Shown here: one piece after another, positions 34,401-45,455 of the stretch
Layout: each line of letters opens with the position of its first letter
Position numbering within the stretch: position 1 is the stretch's first letter
The notes under the pieces: model-generated
Database searches by the model: none
What the model saw: the letters and a program-made list of their open reading frames with translations, nothing else
Told to the model about the DNA's origin: nothing
Origin: Paragyromitra xinjiangensis
Lineage: Eukaryota > Ascomycota > Pezizomycetes > Pezizales > Discinaceae
Assembly: GCA_038503065.1 (NCBI GenBank)
Contig: JBCAMK010000007.1
Coordinates: 1,054,001 to 1,118,000 of the forward strand
DNA length: 64,000 nucleotides
Direction: 5' to 3'
Program-made: the position numbers and the translations under genes

Positions 34401-35121
34401 GCCTATTCCTCCTCCTGCGGGAAAACCATCTGCGCAGCAACCGGGTCAGAATGGATTCGCGCCAGAGACACTGGCGGCTATACACACCCTACAAAAGCAG
34501 CTTGCAGCATTGACGAGTCAGGGATCTGCAGCCTCGTCATCGATTCCGAATGTCAGTCCGCTTATATTGAATCAAGCGCAACAAGTACTTGCGGGGTTAA
34601 TGTCGGGGAAGCTAAATGGTCGGTTTGGTGGGGGGGCTGATATTGTGAACCAGTTGTCGAAGGTGTTGGTGCCGCAGGCGGCGGGGAAGAGTGCAGCTGT
34701 TTCGCCGTCGGCTCCTTCTGTGTCTCCAGTGACGGTGAAGCCGACGACTGCGGTGGCGCCGGCTGCTTCGCCGACTATGCCGGCAACATCGGCTCCGGCT
34801 CCGGCTCCGGTCTCGGCTCCTGTTCCGGCTCCGACCGCGGGTGCGAGTGTAGCTCAACCTGGATCATCTTCGCAGGGAGCGGCACCGGCGAAGACGGTGG
34901 ACTTTAAGAACCTTCCGCCGGATAAGAAAAGACAGCTGTATCGTGCGTTGCTGGCCGCGAAGGAGAAGAAGGAGAAGGAGCTGAGGGAGGCTGCAGCTGG
35001 TACCGCTGGTAACACAGGTTCTCCGGCAGGGGTTAAAAGACAGTTGGATGATGGGGGTGCGGGATCTGTGGCGAAGAAGATTGATGTTGGGAGTGGAGGC
35101 GGAGATGGGAGTGTGGGTTGA
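31411..35121 (+). CDS. FHL1: FHL1-like forkhead transcription factor with FHA domain
   Basis: A single exon of 1236 aa. An FHA (phosphothreonine-binding) domain starts near residue 233 (FVRLDFDDGHVFYVRN), carries SVVFGRAEG, is interrupted by a long lysine-rich insertion (about residues 296-315), and continues with the signature ISRRHAVLNYN from I373. An acidic region (about 460-530) and a highly charged Lys/Arg/Glu helix region follow. The forkhead winged-helix DNA-binding domain is at about 793-870 (SYVILIHEAI...WQSSVRHNLGAHKAF). Gln/Pro-rich sequence fills the C-terminus. The FHA-then-forkhead order is that of Fhl1, which in yeast controls ribosomal protein genes with Ifh1. Proline runs (about 70-115) come from C-rich repeats. 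High confidence in the family; function is by homology. Confidence 0.93.
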   Translation: MENRSSSSDADALPSGGLAGVIDIEQPVRESATTNIPQEQQDGEIPEEVKDMMDLDIAESEGEKPSVATTTSPPPPPLPPPPPPPPPESLPNDTPEHDRMTTPPPPPSLPPPATPALPPTTTRDLRQILQAAGSIRTHFPNRSSVPPSPVVKPGALHEFEVSDPTSPSTRRRSSATAGIAGLEELRNRIEAEEVNKRPMEPYIGPLDQLIQATTTDLDDGFGDIVAQQRDHVIDAFVRLDFDDGHVFYVRNSSVVFGRAEGASSNSFQLGPDGSTVIGSNPFGGFDPTTTPGAMSMKREKKKRRKKKGDSKKSKSTTSVSSGGTRQTFPMFRDSFSSGPYPFAQNERVDEVPIIHLPLASADAEVAQPPKKNISRRHAVLNYNFAKRRFELKITGKNGAFVEDEFVHCDTTWVVSPNGMRVQIGGVGFKVVVPQVPGGGFEVDSAPMGRGKGKMSTSFTDEYGNEVSDDEDEMEQDEGSRDSDESMEGESEEEGSGDEDEDDEDEEAQEGDVENSEDDEEEDSEESDEEAEVSPPPEPVKVEKKRGRGRPRKDEAEIARQELEKAKAKEKAKEKERRHKEKLEAARRAKEAEREKERERKRQEEIRQKEERAKQKERTRREKEQLKEQKKLHLPQPKEKEEPKKKLYLPTPAAKKKEADKSLTSQTKKGPGRPPKVKPPSPPPALQQVHESPVSSTIETATSVSPSIPEPEQAFSPSNPLMAVAAFNANTPAIDPALYGASTYAPMPIHQTPQQETPKPSREPKQKKEKPPVKKRTPSPEINEADYPPEALLKPAASYVILIHEAISNSAEKALTLPQIYKAIERKYPYFKLRVTTTGWQSSVRHNLGAHKAFCKVTRSGKGWMWGINEGVSIEKEKNKANIAASRPPVYQPPIQSGYQNGNGVYHQQQGMNGYPAHNMSIPTYGGDHTGVSNGVQRPMYQPVATPQTLQYQPQQTARMPPMPMAYQPPTQGVIPPAPNVMSNGQMNRQPSQQFPNAPIPPPAGKPSAQQPGQNGFAPETLAAIHTLQKQLAALTSQGSAASSSIPNVSPLILNQAQQVLAGLMSGKLNGRFGGGADIVNQLSKVLVPQAAGKSAAVSPSAPSVSPVTVKPTTAVAPAASPTMPATSAPAPAPVSAPVPAPTAGASVAQPGSSSQGAAPAKTVDFKNLPPDKKRQLYRALLAAKEKKEKELREAAAGTAGNTGSPAGVKRQLDDGGAGSVAKKIDVGSGGGDGSVG

Positions 35122-38100
35122 GATAATGGGGAGATGGGATGTTTGGAGTATTTGAAGGGTGAACTGTATGTATATTCTAAAGTGCGATTGGAGTGGAGGC
35201 TGGGATGTTTTTCTACGCAACTGGATTGTTGATGCTGGGGGGGTTGTTTGTTAGCGTTTCGAAGAGGCTGCGGAAACTTGTTTGTCGCTATTTGGGGAGT
35301 TTTCTTTCTCCTATTTGTCTTCAGTGGATTGATTCTTTTTCTTGAACTTTTTTTTCTTCTCTCGTCATCTCTTTTCTTTCACCTCTCTTTTCTATGATGA
35401 ATGGATATGGACATGGATCTGGGTGGGGCGTGTATGGCGTTATGTTTTATCTTTATCTTTATTCTTTTCCAAGTTTTAATTTTATTATGTTGATTGTATT
35501 TTGAGGCTTGATTTGCTTTTGGAGTGAGGGGAACGATTGTGATAGGTTGTAATAAGTAAAACAGGAAGCTGGTCACTTGTTTATTTTGCAATTGTGTACT
35601 GAGTTCTGGAATCGGGATGTTTCAGTCTCCTAGCTGCTCCTCTACTCGCTGGGATCTGGCCGGTTGTTTCTTTGGTTTTAGTCTTCGGCTGGCGTTGGTT
35701 GGTTGGTATATATCTAGTGGTGATTCAACTACTTTTGAGTTGGATATTACATTAGTGGTTGCAGCCATACGTTCAGCGATCTGATTGCGTGGGCTGTGCT
35801 CTGTATAAGAGATTGGAACAAAGCCTTTAACCTTCGGAGGTTTCTTGCGAGGGGATAGTTCCTCGGCTTCTCAGAGGTGTTGGGGTAGTTGTGAGAGCGT
35901 ATTCCATCCACAATAGAGAGGAATAGGCAAAGAAAGAAGCTACGTTCTGCCTTACGTACTTAGTTGCCTCCTCCCCCACCACTAGTAAGGATATTTGTCT
36001 GATTATCCACCTTGCCGTCCTAGGATCCCTGCGAATGGGTAGTTCCTAAGAGCTTTTAGAGGTGAAAAAGCATCTTGCCCTCCAGATGTTAGGTCTTCGG
36101 TCTAAGTATTTCATGTTAGCCGGGTATTTTATAAATCCACGAGTATTCGAAACTAGGAAAAAAGTAGGTTTGCACCACTCAGCTTACTACAGGTCTGCAG
36201 GGCCGTTTTAGTGGCTCTGCTCAAGGAACCGTTCGCGACCATTGTCTAGAGATATTGAGCGCTTTCTGAATCTGGAAGCCTTTTCTGGAGTCGCCAGGTA
36301 CCCCATTTAGGGGTTAACTGGCACCGTTCACGCTTAGATATAATAAAATCATGAGGCTTTGAGAACGAGCACAGCCTGCAAAGTTCTAGAGGGAAGGCTC
36401 CTAGGAGAAATGAGACATGAAGAGCAGTTTTATCTATGTATGATCTGAGCTTAAGTTTGTGGAAGACGGTCTCGTATTGCGCACTCGGCGGCCACTTTTG
36501 ACTGGGAGTAAGTATTCTCCGCGACGATGGATCATCGTGCATGCATGATTGTGCAACTGGAGTAGTATTATGGAGGGCCTAGCAAAGTCTAGACTTTGAG
36601 ATTAAAAAGAAAATATCCTCATGGATGCAGCCTGCTGTGAGCTATAAATAATTTACAATCGCATACCTACCAGTACGACAGCATGTAGATAGATGTAAGA
36701 CCAGCTTGAGGGTTGAATGGAGAGAAGGCGCCAGTTATATAAATCCTACATCCTATTAATGCCTTGGGGCTGAGAGCTACTAGAACAGCTCTCGTGACGA
36801 GGCGTCTTGCAGCCCCAACCAACATTGCAGATAGGGTATTCATCAAATCAGATATCTTGCTTTTAGTTTAGGGTATCAAGAAATATAAAGCCTCAATGTG
36901 CATCCCGTGTAATCAGTTATATTCCTAGGAAAGGAAGTCCACCTGCTTGAGCCTCGCGAGTGATATGGTGTGACCATCTGGCTTTCCTATGATTGGCCCG
37001 AGACCTCCAACAAGGGGCGATCTCCGAAGCATCACTCGAAAGAGGCGTCGGTGAGAAGAAGCATGGGCTGTGCTAGGGGAGTGTTCTATCACGATCTTCG
37101 GTTAGTTTATCTATGGTTGCGAGATGATACAAACACTGAGTGGAGTCTTGTGGTTTGCCGTCTCCAGGCAGATGATATGATGCAACTTGCACAAAAAAGC
37201 AAGATATGTGCATAAGCACTTCTATCCGGAACGGCTCGAGTTTTGACACCGCTTCTACCCGCTTAGTTCTGTGGACAATACGATGCGCACTGCAGTTAGA
37301 CGTTCGAGATATCAATTACCAGATTAGCAAGGGCTTTCTCAGGTACCCACCACAGGGATCCTTGCCACCCATCACAAACCTCAAACTAATATCTACCTGA
37401 AATGTGTCTTTATCTATCTCTCAGCCCCTGGGCTTCCCCAGTGCTGATCCATGGAACAGTGAAGAAAGGCGGGATAAAATTGATAAGGTATTAACTATGT
37501 AACACGATGGCGATGCTGTCGGTGTGATCAAGGTTGCAATGCTGATGACCCCTTCTCTCCACATTCTCTCCACATCTCCTACGAGAGTAGCCCTACATAC
37601 AACTGCGTCAAGAGTTTAGCGGCTGGTCTAAACAAAAGCCACGTCAACCAGCCCTGCAGCGGGTGTGTTTGAGCACTTGCTCTTTTAAGTGCAATAATGT
37701 GTACAAGGTGGTTGGACCGCGAGCTATATCCCTATAGAGTCGACATCCGTACAACCCCAACCTTCAAAAGGCGACTAAACTGTATCTAGATATAATATTC
37801 TATGAAGACCTATTCTCCCGAAGTTGCAGGGAAAGAGGAACGAAATCGCTATGTTATATTATGACGCGTGTTAACTTCACAGGGATCGAATTTACCACAT
37901 AAATGAGCTATGCGTCATGGTTTCTCTACCCACTAATGTAATTTCTTGATCAAATTTAAACTTCTGCGATCATAATCTCTCACTAGTTCATTAGACTTGC
38001 CTTAAAAATTAGTGGTTTCGAGTTGTACATGTTGGCTAATCATGAACGATCACTCATGATGCCTGAGCTAACACCAGTCTACTCATTAGATAGATAAATC

Positions 38101-38214
38101 ATACACGCATCCAGTCTACTCATTAGAATTGTTGATAAGAATATAGCTAGCTAAGATTTTAAACGCGAAACCATTACCCCGTGTTCCTTTTTCTCTTTCG
38201 CTCTAGAGGCCTTG
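35122..38214. other. 3.1-kb intergenic region
   Basis: The first 500 bp is the T-rich 3' flank of the FHL1-like gene. Beyond that I see only short, unsupported open frames and AT-rich DNA. A 17-bp direct repeat (38074-38090 and 38111-38127) is noted in the findings. Confidence 0.45.
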
Positions 38215-39169
38215 TTATGGCGTTGGATGACATTTTGTGTAAACAACTGAGCATACGAAAATGTAGTTCAAGCCACCAAATACCAAATACCCCAGGTACA
38301 TCATAGCAATCTATAACAAATTTCGGTCAGAAAACATCGAATGAGCTAACCAAAGCCTTTTAACCTTCAAAAAAAACTCACTTTCATCCCAACGCCCCAC
38401 TCCTCTCCCCAAAGCGGAAAGATAACCAGTAAGGACAGTCCCATGAAGTACGACATCAACGAGAAACTCAACAACATCACCGGAACCTGTAGAACGTAGA
38501 GGAAAATAAAATCCGGTTTTCCATTCTTAGATATTGCCTCGAGCAATTTACGAGGTCCTTGCGGGTCCGTGCCGAAATTTGCGAACAAGATTATGTGATG
38601 GAATGCGACCATTACAGAAACAAGACTAAAGATAATACTGCCGTACCAAGTACCTCGCGTGAACCAACTCGCGTTTGCTTGAAATCCATCCCATGAAAAT
38701 GATGCAGTTACGGCACTAGCCACTACCGCTCCCTATTTCCTCACATCAGTGATCTATATTCCACAGTGCGCCATCCCACCTCCCTTCCCAATTACGGTTT
38801 GTAATAGCGCTGATGGGACTACCGAATATCCGCTCTGGTGGCCAAGTTGGTAAGGCGCAGCACTAGTAAACCGATATGCTGAGATCCTCGGTTCAACTCC
38901 GAGTCAGAGCAGGTGATAGAGAGAGCACAGTGGGTATCTTTTTTCATTCGATATTTCGTGGCTGTGTTGCGGTTGTGTCGTGGTCGGGTTGTAATTTTGG
39001 TTGAACGGGCGATGTTTTGGGGAGGTTGTGCGGAGAAGAAATGGAAGCGTAGGATACTTACTGACATTGCGACGTAACGGTACTCGCCCTTTTTATTACC
39101 ACACCAAACTTCAATTCTCCGGGTTTGTAGCTCGCCGGTAGGCATCTGGAGGATGTGGGTAACGGGCAT
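38215..39169 (-). CDS. small multi-pass membrane protein of unknown function
   Basis: Three exons, 39169-39062, 38732-38382 and 38310-38215, giving 184 aa; all junctions are phase 0 with GTAAGT and GTGAGT donors. About four hydrophobic segments are visible: GAVVASAVTASFSW (weak), GSIIFSLVSVMVAFHHIILF, FLYVLQVPVMLLSFSLMSYF with LSLLVIFPLW close behind, and YLGYLVFGGLNYIFVCSVVY. No signal peptide. I do not recognise the family; it resembles fungal membrane proteins that carry no domain name. Exon 1 and its start (first Met in the best frame) are the least certain part; two other frames are also open there. Intron 1 is 329 nt, several times the local norm, and holds a tRNA gene on the opposite strand. 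Confidence 0.68.
38832..38911 (+). tRNA. tRNA-Thr (anticodon AGU) with a 7-nt intron
   Basis: A full cloverleaf: acceptor GCTCTGG pairs with TCAGAGC; D stem GCC/GGC with a 10-nt loop containing GG; anticodon stem CAGCA/TGCTG; loop CTAGTA then A38; T arm CTCGG-TTCAACT-CCGAG; discriminator A. Anticodon bases 34-36 are AGT, read as IGU for ACU/ACC/ACA (Thr). Seven extra bases (AACCGAT) lie between positions 37 and 38, the normal site for nuclear tRNA introns. The first and last bases 38832-38911 give 80 nt, that is 73 plus the intron. A T-run follows at 38939. Confidence 0.95.
38939..38944 (+). terminator. RNA polymerase III terminator T-run
   Basis: Six consecutive T residues 27 nt after the tRNA end, the usual polymerase III stop signal. 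Confidence 0.7.
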
Positions 39170-42100
39170 CCGCAGGCACCCCCATGGTGTTGTGAGGACG
39201 AATATACAGATCTTGAGAAAGACCGATTGCGAAAGTTTCGTGAGAAGACAGCGCCAACCCTATTTTTCGGGCGGTTAGCGACTAAAGATATTAAAAATGA
39301 CAGTAAAAGAGTAGAGTTACATTTTGCAAAATTGTCAGGGTACCTCGTCGCGAGATCGGCCGTGACGGCAGATATTCCATTTTTATCAGAAGTAGAAGAC
39401 AACAATAACGTTGGTAAATAAAAACGGAAAACCAAGGAAATCAGTGTGAATCTGAATATAGATTTCAGATGAATATACATGCAGGGTCTCCTTTATAAAT
39501 GTGTAAAACACATTCGATTGTCGTTCTTTGACTTTCGTAGCTCCCCCAGAATTTCGGGTTCTAGGTAGTGTAATCATCGGAGCCTGCTTGGGGCTGTGAA
39601 TGAAAGAGCGTAATCCGAAGCCCGAGAATATTTGTAGGCTCCGTCTGTGTATTCTAGCCCCTGCCTTGCAGGTCCAGCGCTTGTAACATAAGCCAACGCC
39701 TTTGCATTTATCGCATGAAACCACTGCGTGCTGCAATGCAGCAGATGATAACCAACAGATGATCAAAATGATTGCTTTTTCAGAGAAAGAAAAGAACGTC
39801 TTTCGAACCTCTGTGTGTTCAGTTTTCCCCACCAGTTGATTGTGAGAAAAGATCACTGGTATTCTTGTGCCTTTGTGGATATCACTTCTCCCGTACTATT
39901 ACGATTCTCCGTCTGGAATAGCAATCTCTACACAACAGAAACTTTAGAAAATTCTCAGCAACGTGGAAAGCTATTCATATAACCAACAACTCAACACGCA
40001 TGGCCATATGGGCCACACCAGCAATGCGAACCGTTACGTCTTCACACCACTTCATACTTTCAAACAACTAACACAAGAATAACATACAAAAACAGAAGGC
40101 CGAACGGTTGCAATACCTAATTTGGTCTTTTGCGCAATTGAAGTTCTCAAAATTTCAGCTCTTCCACGGATAGATCATCAGCCAGACCTAATCGCAAGGT
40201 CTTAAAACCCAGTAAAAATTTCCCAAGATCATGCCAGATACACGAAAACACCAGCGCATCTCTGCAGTATGGCCGAGGCTGTTAGTTGCGTCATCAAGGA
40301 CAGCATGGGAACAAGACACAGCCCGTACCTGGATACCATTTCAAGTGAAACGAGGTTCGGCCAAGAGATGGACTCAGAGAGCCACAGGGGACTGAACATC
40401 ACACACACAGAAAAAAGTAAATCAATTTTTGGGGCGCTCATTATTCACCGCTGCCAGAGCCGCAAGGCTGAACCAATCCATGGATGGATGATAACGTTAC
40501 TTCATGATGTTTTGACCACTATGAGGTCGATGGTAACATCAGACCGAGTCTAGCCCACTCTATCCATCTCGGTAGAGTTTTACTACTAATCGATTTCGGC
40601 CTTACCCGAACGAGAATGACTAGCAAACAAGGCTAGCTAAATGATTGCCACCACTTATCGAGTGATCCACGATGAACTAATCGAGCGGCTTGGATTAACG
40701 GAAACGCGTCGACCTAAGACTTCATGTTATGCACGGAAGAGAAAGAAATGAACTCAGGGGATTAAGGCACGCACAAAGGACGAGGGAAATAATTGAGAAA
40801 GAGGATGGATACAGAAACCATATGTGGAAGTTCGAAGACGACTAGCATAGAACAGATAGATTGAAAATCGGGCTTAGTACAATCATATCTGCATTTTTAT
40901 TTATTTTTTATCGATATTTCAAGTACGGTAAGAGAACCTATCGGAAGTTATCTTACTTGGAGGTTCCTAAAATAACACTGCTACCGAAGACAGCCAGTCT
41001 TTGGAGACCTGATTCCAGCTCCTAGGATACCTATCAAGTATGCTTGAAGCGTGCAGCAGACACCTAGATTCAAGGAAATAATGGTTTACGTAGGTCTCAT
41101 ATCTTCAACGTCGGTGAGGATGCCATGCAATCGCGTCATGTCCGCTGTAAGCCTCATAAGAAACGCCTTTCCTCAAGCATCCCCTAAGCGTATAGATATG
41201 AGTCGAGAAAGATCTACTTACCACTGTCGATGGTGCACGTGTGTAAGATCTAGACCAACCCTCGTATCCCTTCAAGGCGTTATTGGTTTCGCCTTTGTCT
41301 GAGCGGTGCATGAGAACACGAACACTGGTCTGAGAGAAATATTTTTCACCGAGATTAATGGCATATTTGTCGATACGACGCTGAGGCATGCGCACTGACA
41401 TGCTGGTTTTACCTAATATACTTCTATCCCTTATCCCTATAGTCGGAATCTTTGGATACAATACGTATGAGGCAAGAATTGACGCACCATAAACGAAACT
41501 CAGCTAGGCACAGAAAATATCATAAAATTTAAGCATTCCCTCCTCCTAGAAGATCGAAGAATCAATCAACCTCAACCTCAACCCACATCGCCTGACATAG
41601 AAATATGTTTTCCACCTTCAAGTAGCAGTCGAAGATTAGTTGATTTATCTAGTACCCTAGCTCTGTTTTCGTGTTTAATTTGCTCTACGATGAGAATAAT
41701 TCGGTGCTAATGCTACGACGCACCTCTGGAAATATGGTCTCTTAGATGCTTTCTCGAATATTCACGCTCGAACTTGCGCTAGATGTGACTAAATTCCATT
41801 CTTGGAATACTTCCGCGGTATGAAAGGTTGCTTTGGTACTGCTGTCCCAAACCTATGTCAGCTTATGACTAATAGGAGCTCAAACATTGTGCCATGTTCA
41901 TATTTCATCACAGAAATGCTTTTCTTTCCAGCGTATCCTAAAAGATTATCAAGGAAGTTTAAGCGGTCTCCAAATCCATATCCTGCTAGCCAAATCCCTT
42001 TCAAGAGACCTGAATTATGATCATTATTAGTTGCAAAATCTCTACAATTTCCAATTCTCATCACCAAACCACATAATCCTCGTGTGAGCCCGGAATATAA

Positions 42101-42750
42101 AAGCACTTCAATTAGAAATAACGTCTCTAATAGCTGGCCTAGATGTAATGCCCGCTATGGTAGTGCTAATCATAAGATATCACTCGCATGATAACCGAGA
42201 GCATGCGAATGACCATGTTCCGCTACGTTAAATAGTTATCTGCCCCACCAAAGCCTTACTCAACCAGGTTGTGCGAGTTCTGGGTCCTGGTAACAATGCA
42301 CGCGAGATTCGTCTCAGAAGAAATCGGGTAAAAGCTAGTCAGCAACAATGATTGGATTAACGTTTAAAACCTCTCCAGGGCCCAATCCCTCCCGCCTGGC
42401 TATTGTATAGTGGACGAACCAGTTCTCTTTGTCTCTATATGCGTGATGCACGTCATTTAGGCTCGTTAGAGGCCCTGGATACTTGATCATTGGCGAAACA
42501 GGCTAGCACGGTTAAAAGATCTTCTTGATCGCCTCAATAACGAAACCTTCGCACAAAGAGTAGTTATATATCCAAGGGCTCACAAAATCTTGAATTCAAT
42601 TACTATTGTAACCATTTATCCATGATATTCACCTAACCCAACCAAAGCCCGCTTCCGTACAAAAAATAACCAATGTCAGAAACTCCAGTCTAGAATAAGC
42701 CTAGACCCATGCCCAAGAAAATCACTTTGCCAACCATAGCCCTTCATGTA
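39170..42750. other. 3.6-kb gene-poor region
   Basis: Open frames here are short, overlap on both strands and have no recognisable domain. The 140- and 156-codon minus-strand frames at 39058-39480 and 39386-39856 are the longest; neither has family marks. Sequence composition and density of stops fit non-coding, possibly decayed, DNA. Confidence 0.45.
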
Positions 42751-43893
42751 TTACATATTTGCGTTCCGAGACAAATCTAGCTTTGCAGAAAGAGCCAGAT
42801 CTAATGCTGTCTTTCCAAGATTGTCCCCGACGCTTAGACTCGCGTTTCTCTCCCTCAACAAATAAATAAGCCCCTTGTTCTGCCTCCCTATCGCAATATG
42901 AAGGGCTGTCTCGCCCTTATCATCTTGAGCGTCTACATCAGCTCCGTAATCCAACAACAACACGACCGTCGTTTGCAAAATCTCACAAGACGGGCGTAAG
43001 GCCGCTATGTGTAGCGGAGTTGTTCCTTGATTGTCCTGGACATTGACGTCTGCCCCGTGCTCCAACAATAACGTGGTGATATTTAACCGTCCTTGGTTTT
43101 CTTGGGCTTTGGTCCAATTCGACAGCGTATGATGGAGCGCCGTCCTTCCGCGAGAATCCAGCACATTACAGTCGGCTCGGTGCCTTAACAATGTGTGTAC
43201 CATCTCTACGTTCGCTGCCTCTGCAGACATGGAAAGGGATGTTTGGTGATAATAGACGTCTTGGGCATCAATCCATGCACCCTTGCTCACGAGGAAATCG
43301 ACTATCGCTTCATTTTTGTAAAATGTTGCATGAAGGAGTGCTGTACCGTTTACACCCTTAGCATCAATAATGGCCCCCGACTCGACTAGCAATTTGGCTA
43401 TCGGCAGATGTCCTAGTTGAGCCGCAAGGTGGAGAGGCCTATTCTTTTTGCTTCGGGGATTAACGTTGGCGCCATGCTCCAAGAGCAATCTGACCATCGA
43501 TTCATTATTGGCTTTTACTGCGTCCCCGAGCGCTGTCAGGGAGTTGCTGTACTTGGCATCAATTTTGGCCCCTTTGCTCAGCAGTAAGCGGACTATCCCC
43601 TCGTTCTGCTTTAGTGTAGCGTAGTGAAGTGGGCCCTTTCGCGGTCGCTTCCAGCAATCTGGATCGAGTCCCTTTTCAAGCAAGAGACGAGCTAGAGGCT
43701 CATGGCCGTGTAGCGCGGCCCAGCAAAGTGGGGGAAGGTTATCTCTGTTCTGCGTCGCAAATTTATGGAGCATTGGGGTAAGAAAATTGCTGAAAAAGCG
43801 GTTTGTCCGGAGGAGGGAATTAAGAGAGTTTCGATGCAGATTATTCGCGATAATCAAGAGAAGTTCATTCGGAAGGCTCTCGAGCACCAACAT
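42751..43893 (-). CDS. F-box and ankyrin-repeat protein
   Basis: A single exon, 380 aa from Met 43893; the open frame extends to another Met at 43995, but the 34 residues there are low-complexity and unlike the family. The N-terminus carries an F-box-like motif (LESLPNELLLIIANNL...NSLLRTNRFFSNFL). About nine ankyrin repeats follow, recognisable from GPLHYAT, RPLHLAAQLGH, TALLHAT, TALHHTL, TPLHIAALR and TALHIAI, each with the following LLL-x-x-GA helix. Such fungal proteins are expected to be substrate receptors of SCF ubiquitin ligases, using the ankyrin repeats to bind targets; the target is unknown. Confidence 0.88.
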   Translation of the reverse strand: MLVLESLPNELLLIIANNLHRNSLNSLLRTNRFFSNFLTPMLHKFATQNRDNLPPLCWAALHGHEPLARLLLEKGLDPDCWKRPRKGPLHYATLKQNEGIVRLLLSKGAKIDAKYSNSLTALGDAVKANNESMVRLLLEHGANVNPRSKKNRPLHLAAQLGHLPIAKLLVESGAIIDAKGVNGTALLHATFYKNEAIVDFLVSKGAWIDAQDVYYHQTSLSMSAEAANVEMVHTLLRHRADCNVLDSRGRTALHHTLSNWTKAQENQGRLNITTLLLEHGADVNVQDNQGTTPLHIAALRPSCEILQTTVVLLLDYGADVDAQDDKGETALHIAIGRQNKGLIYLLRERNASLSVGDNLGKTALDLALSAKLDLSRNANM

Positions 43894-45455
43894 CGTAGCT
43901 GAAGTGTAGGAAGAACGGTGATGATGATGGAAAACGAGGCTGGTTGTGCGATCAGCTTTTTGTGATACTTTACCATGTAACACTCCATTGGTCACTACCT
44001 AGAGTCGTTCGTGGGCATACGGGAGTGGGGTTAGTAAGCGAACCTCACGAATTCATTAATCCAAAATTCCGCCTGACAGACTGGTTGGAATACAATCTCA
44101 TGTTTGCGCACTCAAACAAAGTCCGTGATGTTTCTCTCAGCCGAGAATTTGATAGGTACCGTCCCGTGAGGGGTTGATGACGTAACGGGCTTGGCGTGTA
44201 CTAGTCTCAGCTTCTTTTCTCTCTATGGCCGATTCTTATTCGAATTTCTATTCGTAGGCCAAAACATCAAGCCTTCAGGCCGGATCGTAGTTACTAGGAA
44301 AGTCATTGGCTCCTGTAAATCTTACTATCCACTAGCTCCGCCATATTCTGACCCATGAACTCGATCGCAGCTAAACCGGAAAACCCAAATTAAGCTGCTA
44401 GAAGACGTAAAGGTTGGGGATCGGTGCTTGTCGATACTTATTCGTAGAAATTTGAACCAAAGCCGTTACTACTTGAGGAACCTTGGGGGTGTCTTATATA
44501 AGTAGGAGACCTAAGCCAAGATAAGAATGGCCCCCAAAGAGGGCTAGATCTCATCTGCAAGCCCACCCCAGCCTTTCTATAGGTCTAAGTGCGGGCGCAC
44601 AACATCTGTCAGATAACCTACAAGATATCAGACGCACGATAGTGCTATGTCCCACTAGCCCTATAGATATCCAGCCCCTTTCGCTTCAGGTTCTGAGACA
44701 TTTTAATAGTAACCTGCAGTCAACTTATTTCTGCAACCTTCCAGTTGAAACCATTACGGTGCTCATGAGGTTAAACACTTTTAAAATCGTACCTGATTCC
44801 CTAATAAAGGTATAAATACTGTATTTTATAGCTCAGGCCTAGTTTCGAGACTGCCCTATAAAAAGCAGCTTCATCTGCATCTAAAGATTTTGAAATCGAG
44901 TGATAATTCGTGATCTAATTGCGCATGCCATCACTCTCAGAACCAGGCGGCCGGGGAAAAAACGGCCCAAGTCATTTTTCTGTATGGACGAAGGAAATTC
45001 GGATGGCAGTGATATCGAAACGAGCACTAGTACTCGAAGCGGATAGGTTAGCCATAAGCCCTCTACTTTTAGTTCCAATAATTAGTATGCCCAGGGAATA
45101 CCTGGGGCTAGCTAGCTTTGGATAGTATACCAGCTGTACTATTAGGCACTAAAGGTTTTGCTTCGTATTTTAACTGTACTAGACTCATATATATGATACT
45201 TGCTCACATCATAAAATAGTGAATTTTACCCTCCTTCGAGCCTCTGCATGCTCTTTCGTTGATAGTTTTTTAATTGAAATTGGTGATAATGGACAGGAGA
45301 GCAAATTTATTATATGCCACTATTTGCTACGTATGAAGACTACATGTAGGTATGCTTTTTTTACAAGACCGCTCCAAGAAATATATCCCATCTCAATTCC
45401 TAGACCCTTCAAAAAAACCCCAAAAAACCACTCAATTTTAGTGAGAACTCCACCC
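43894..45455. other. intergenic region upstream of the F-box/ankyrin gene
   Basis: 1.56 kb with no supportable gene. It holds the promoter of the minus-strand F-box/ankyrin gene and the 3' flank of the next gene. It is AT-rich in 44.7-45.4 kb. Confidence 0.45.

Noticed and set aside
39058..39480. 140-aa minus-strand frame
   Set aside because: It overlaps exon 1 of the membrane protein in another frame and has no family marks.
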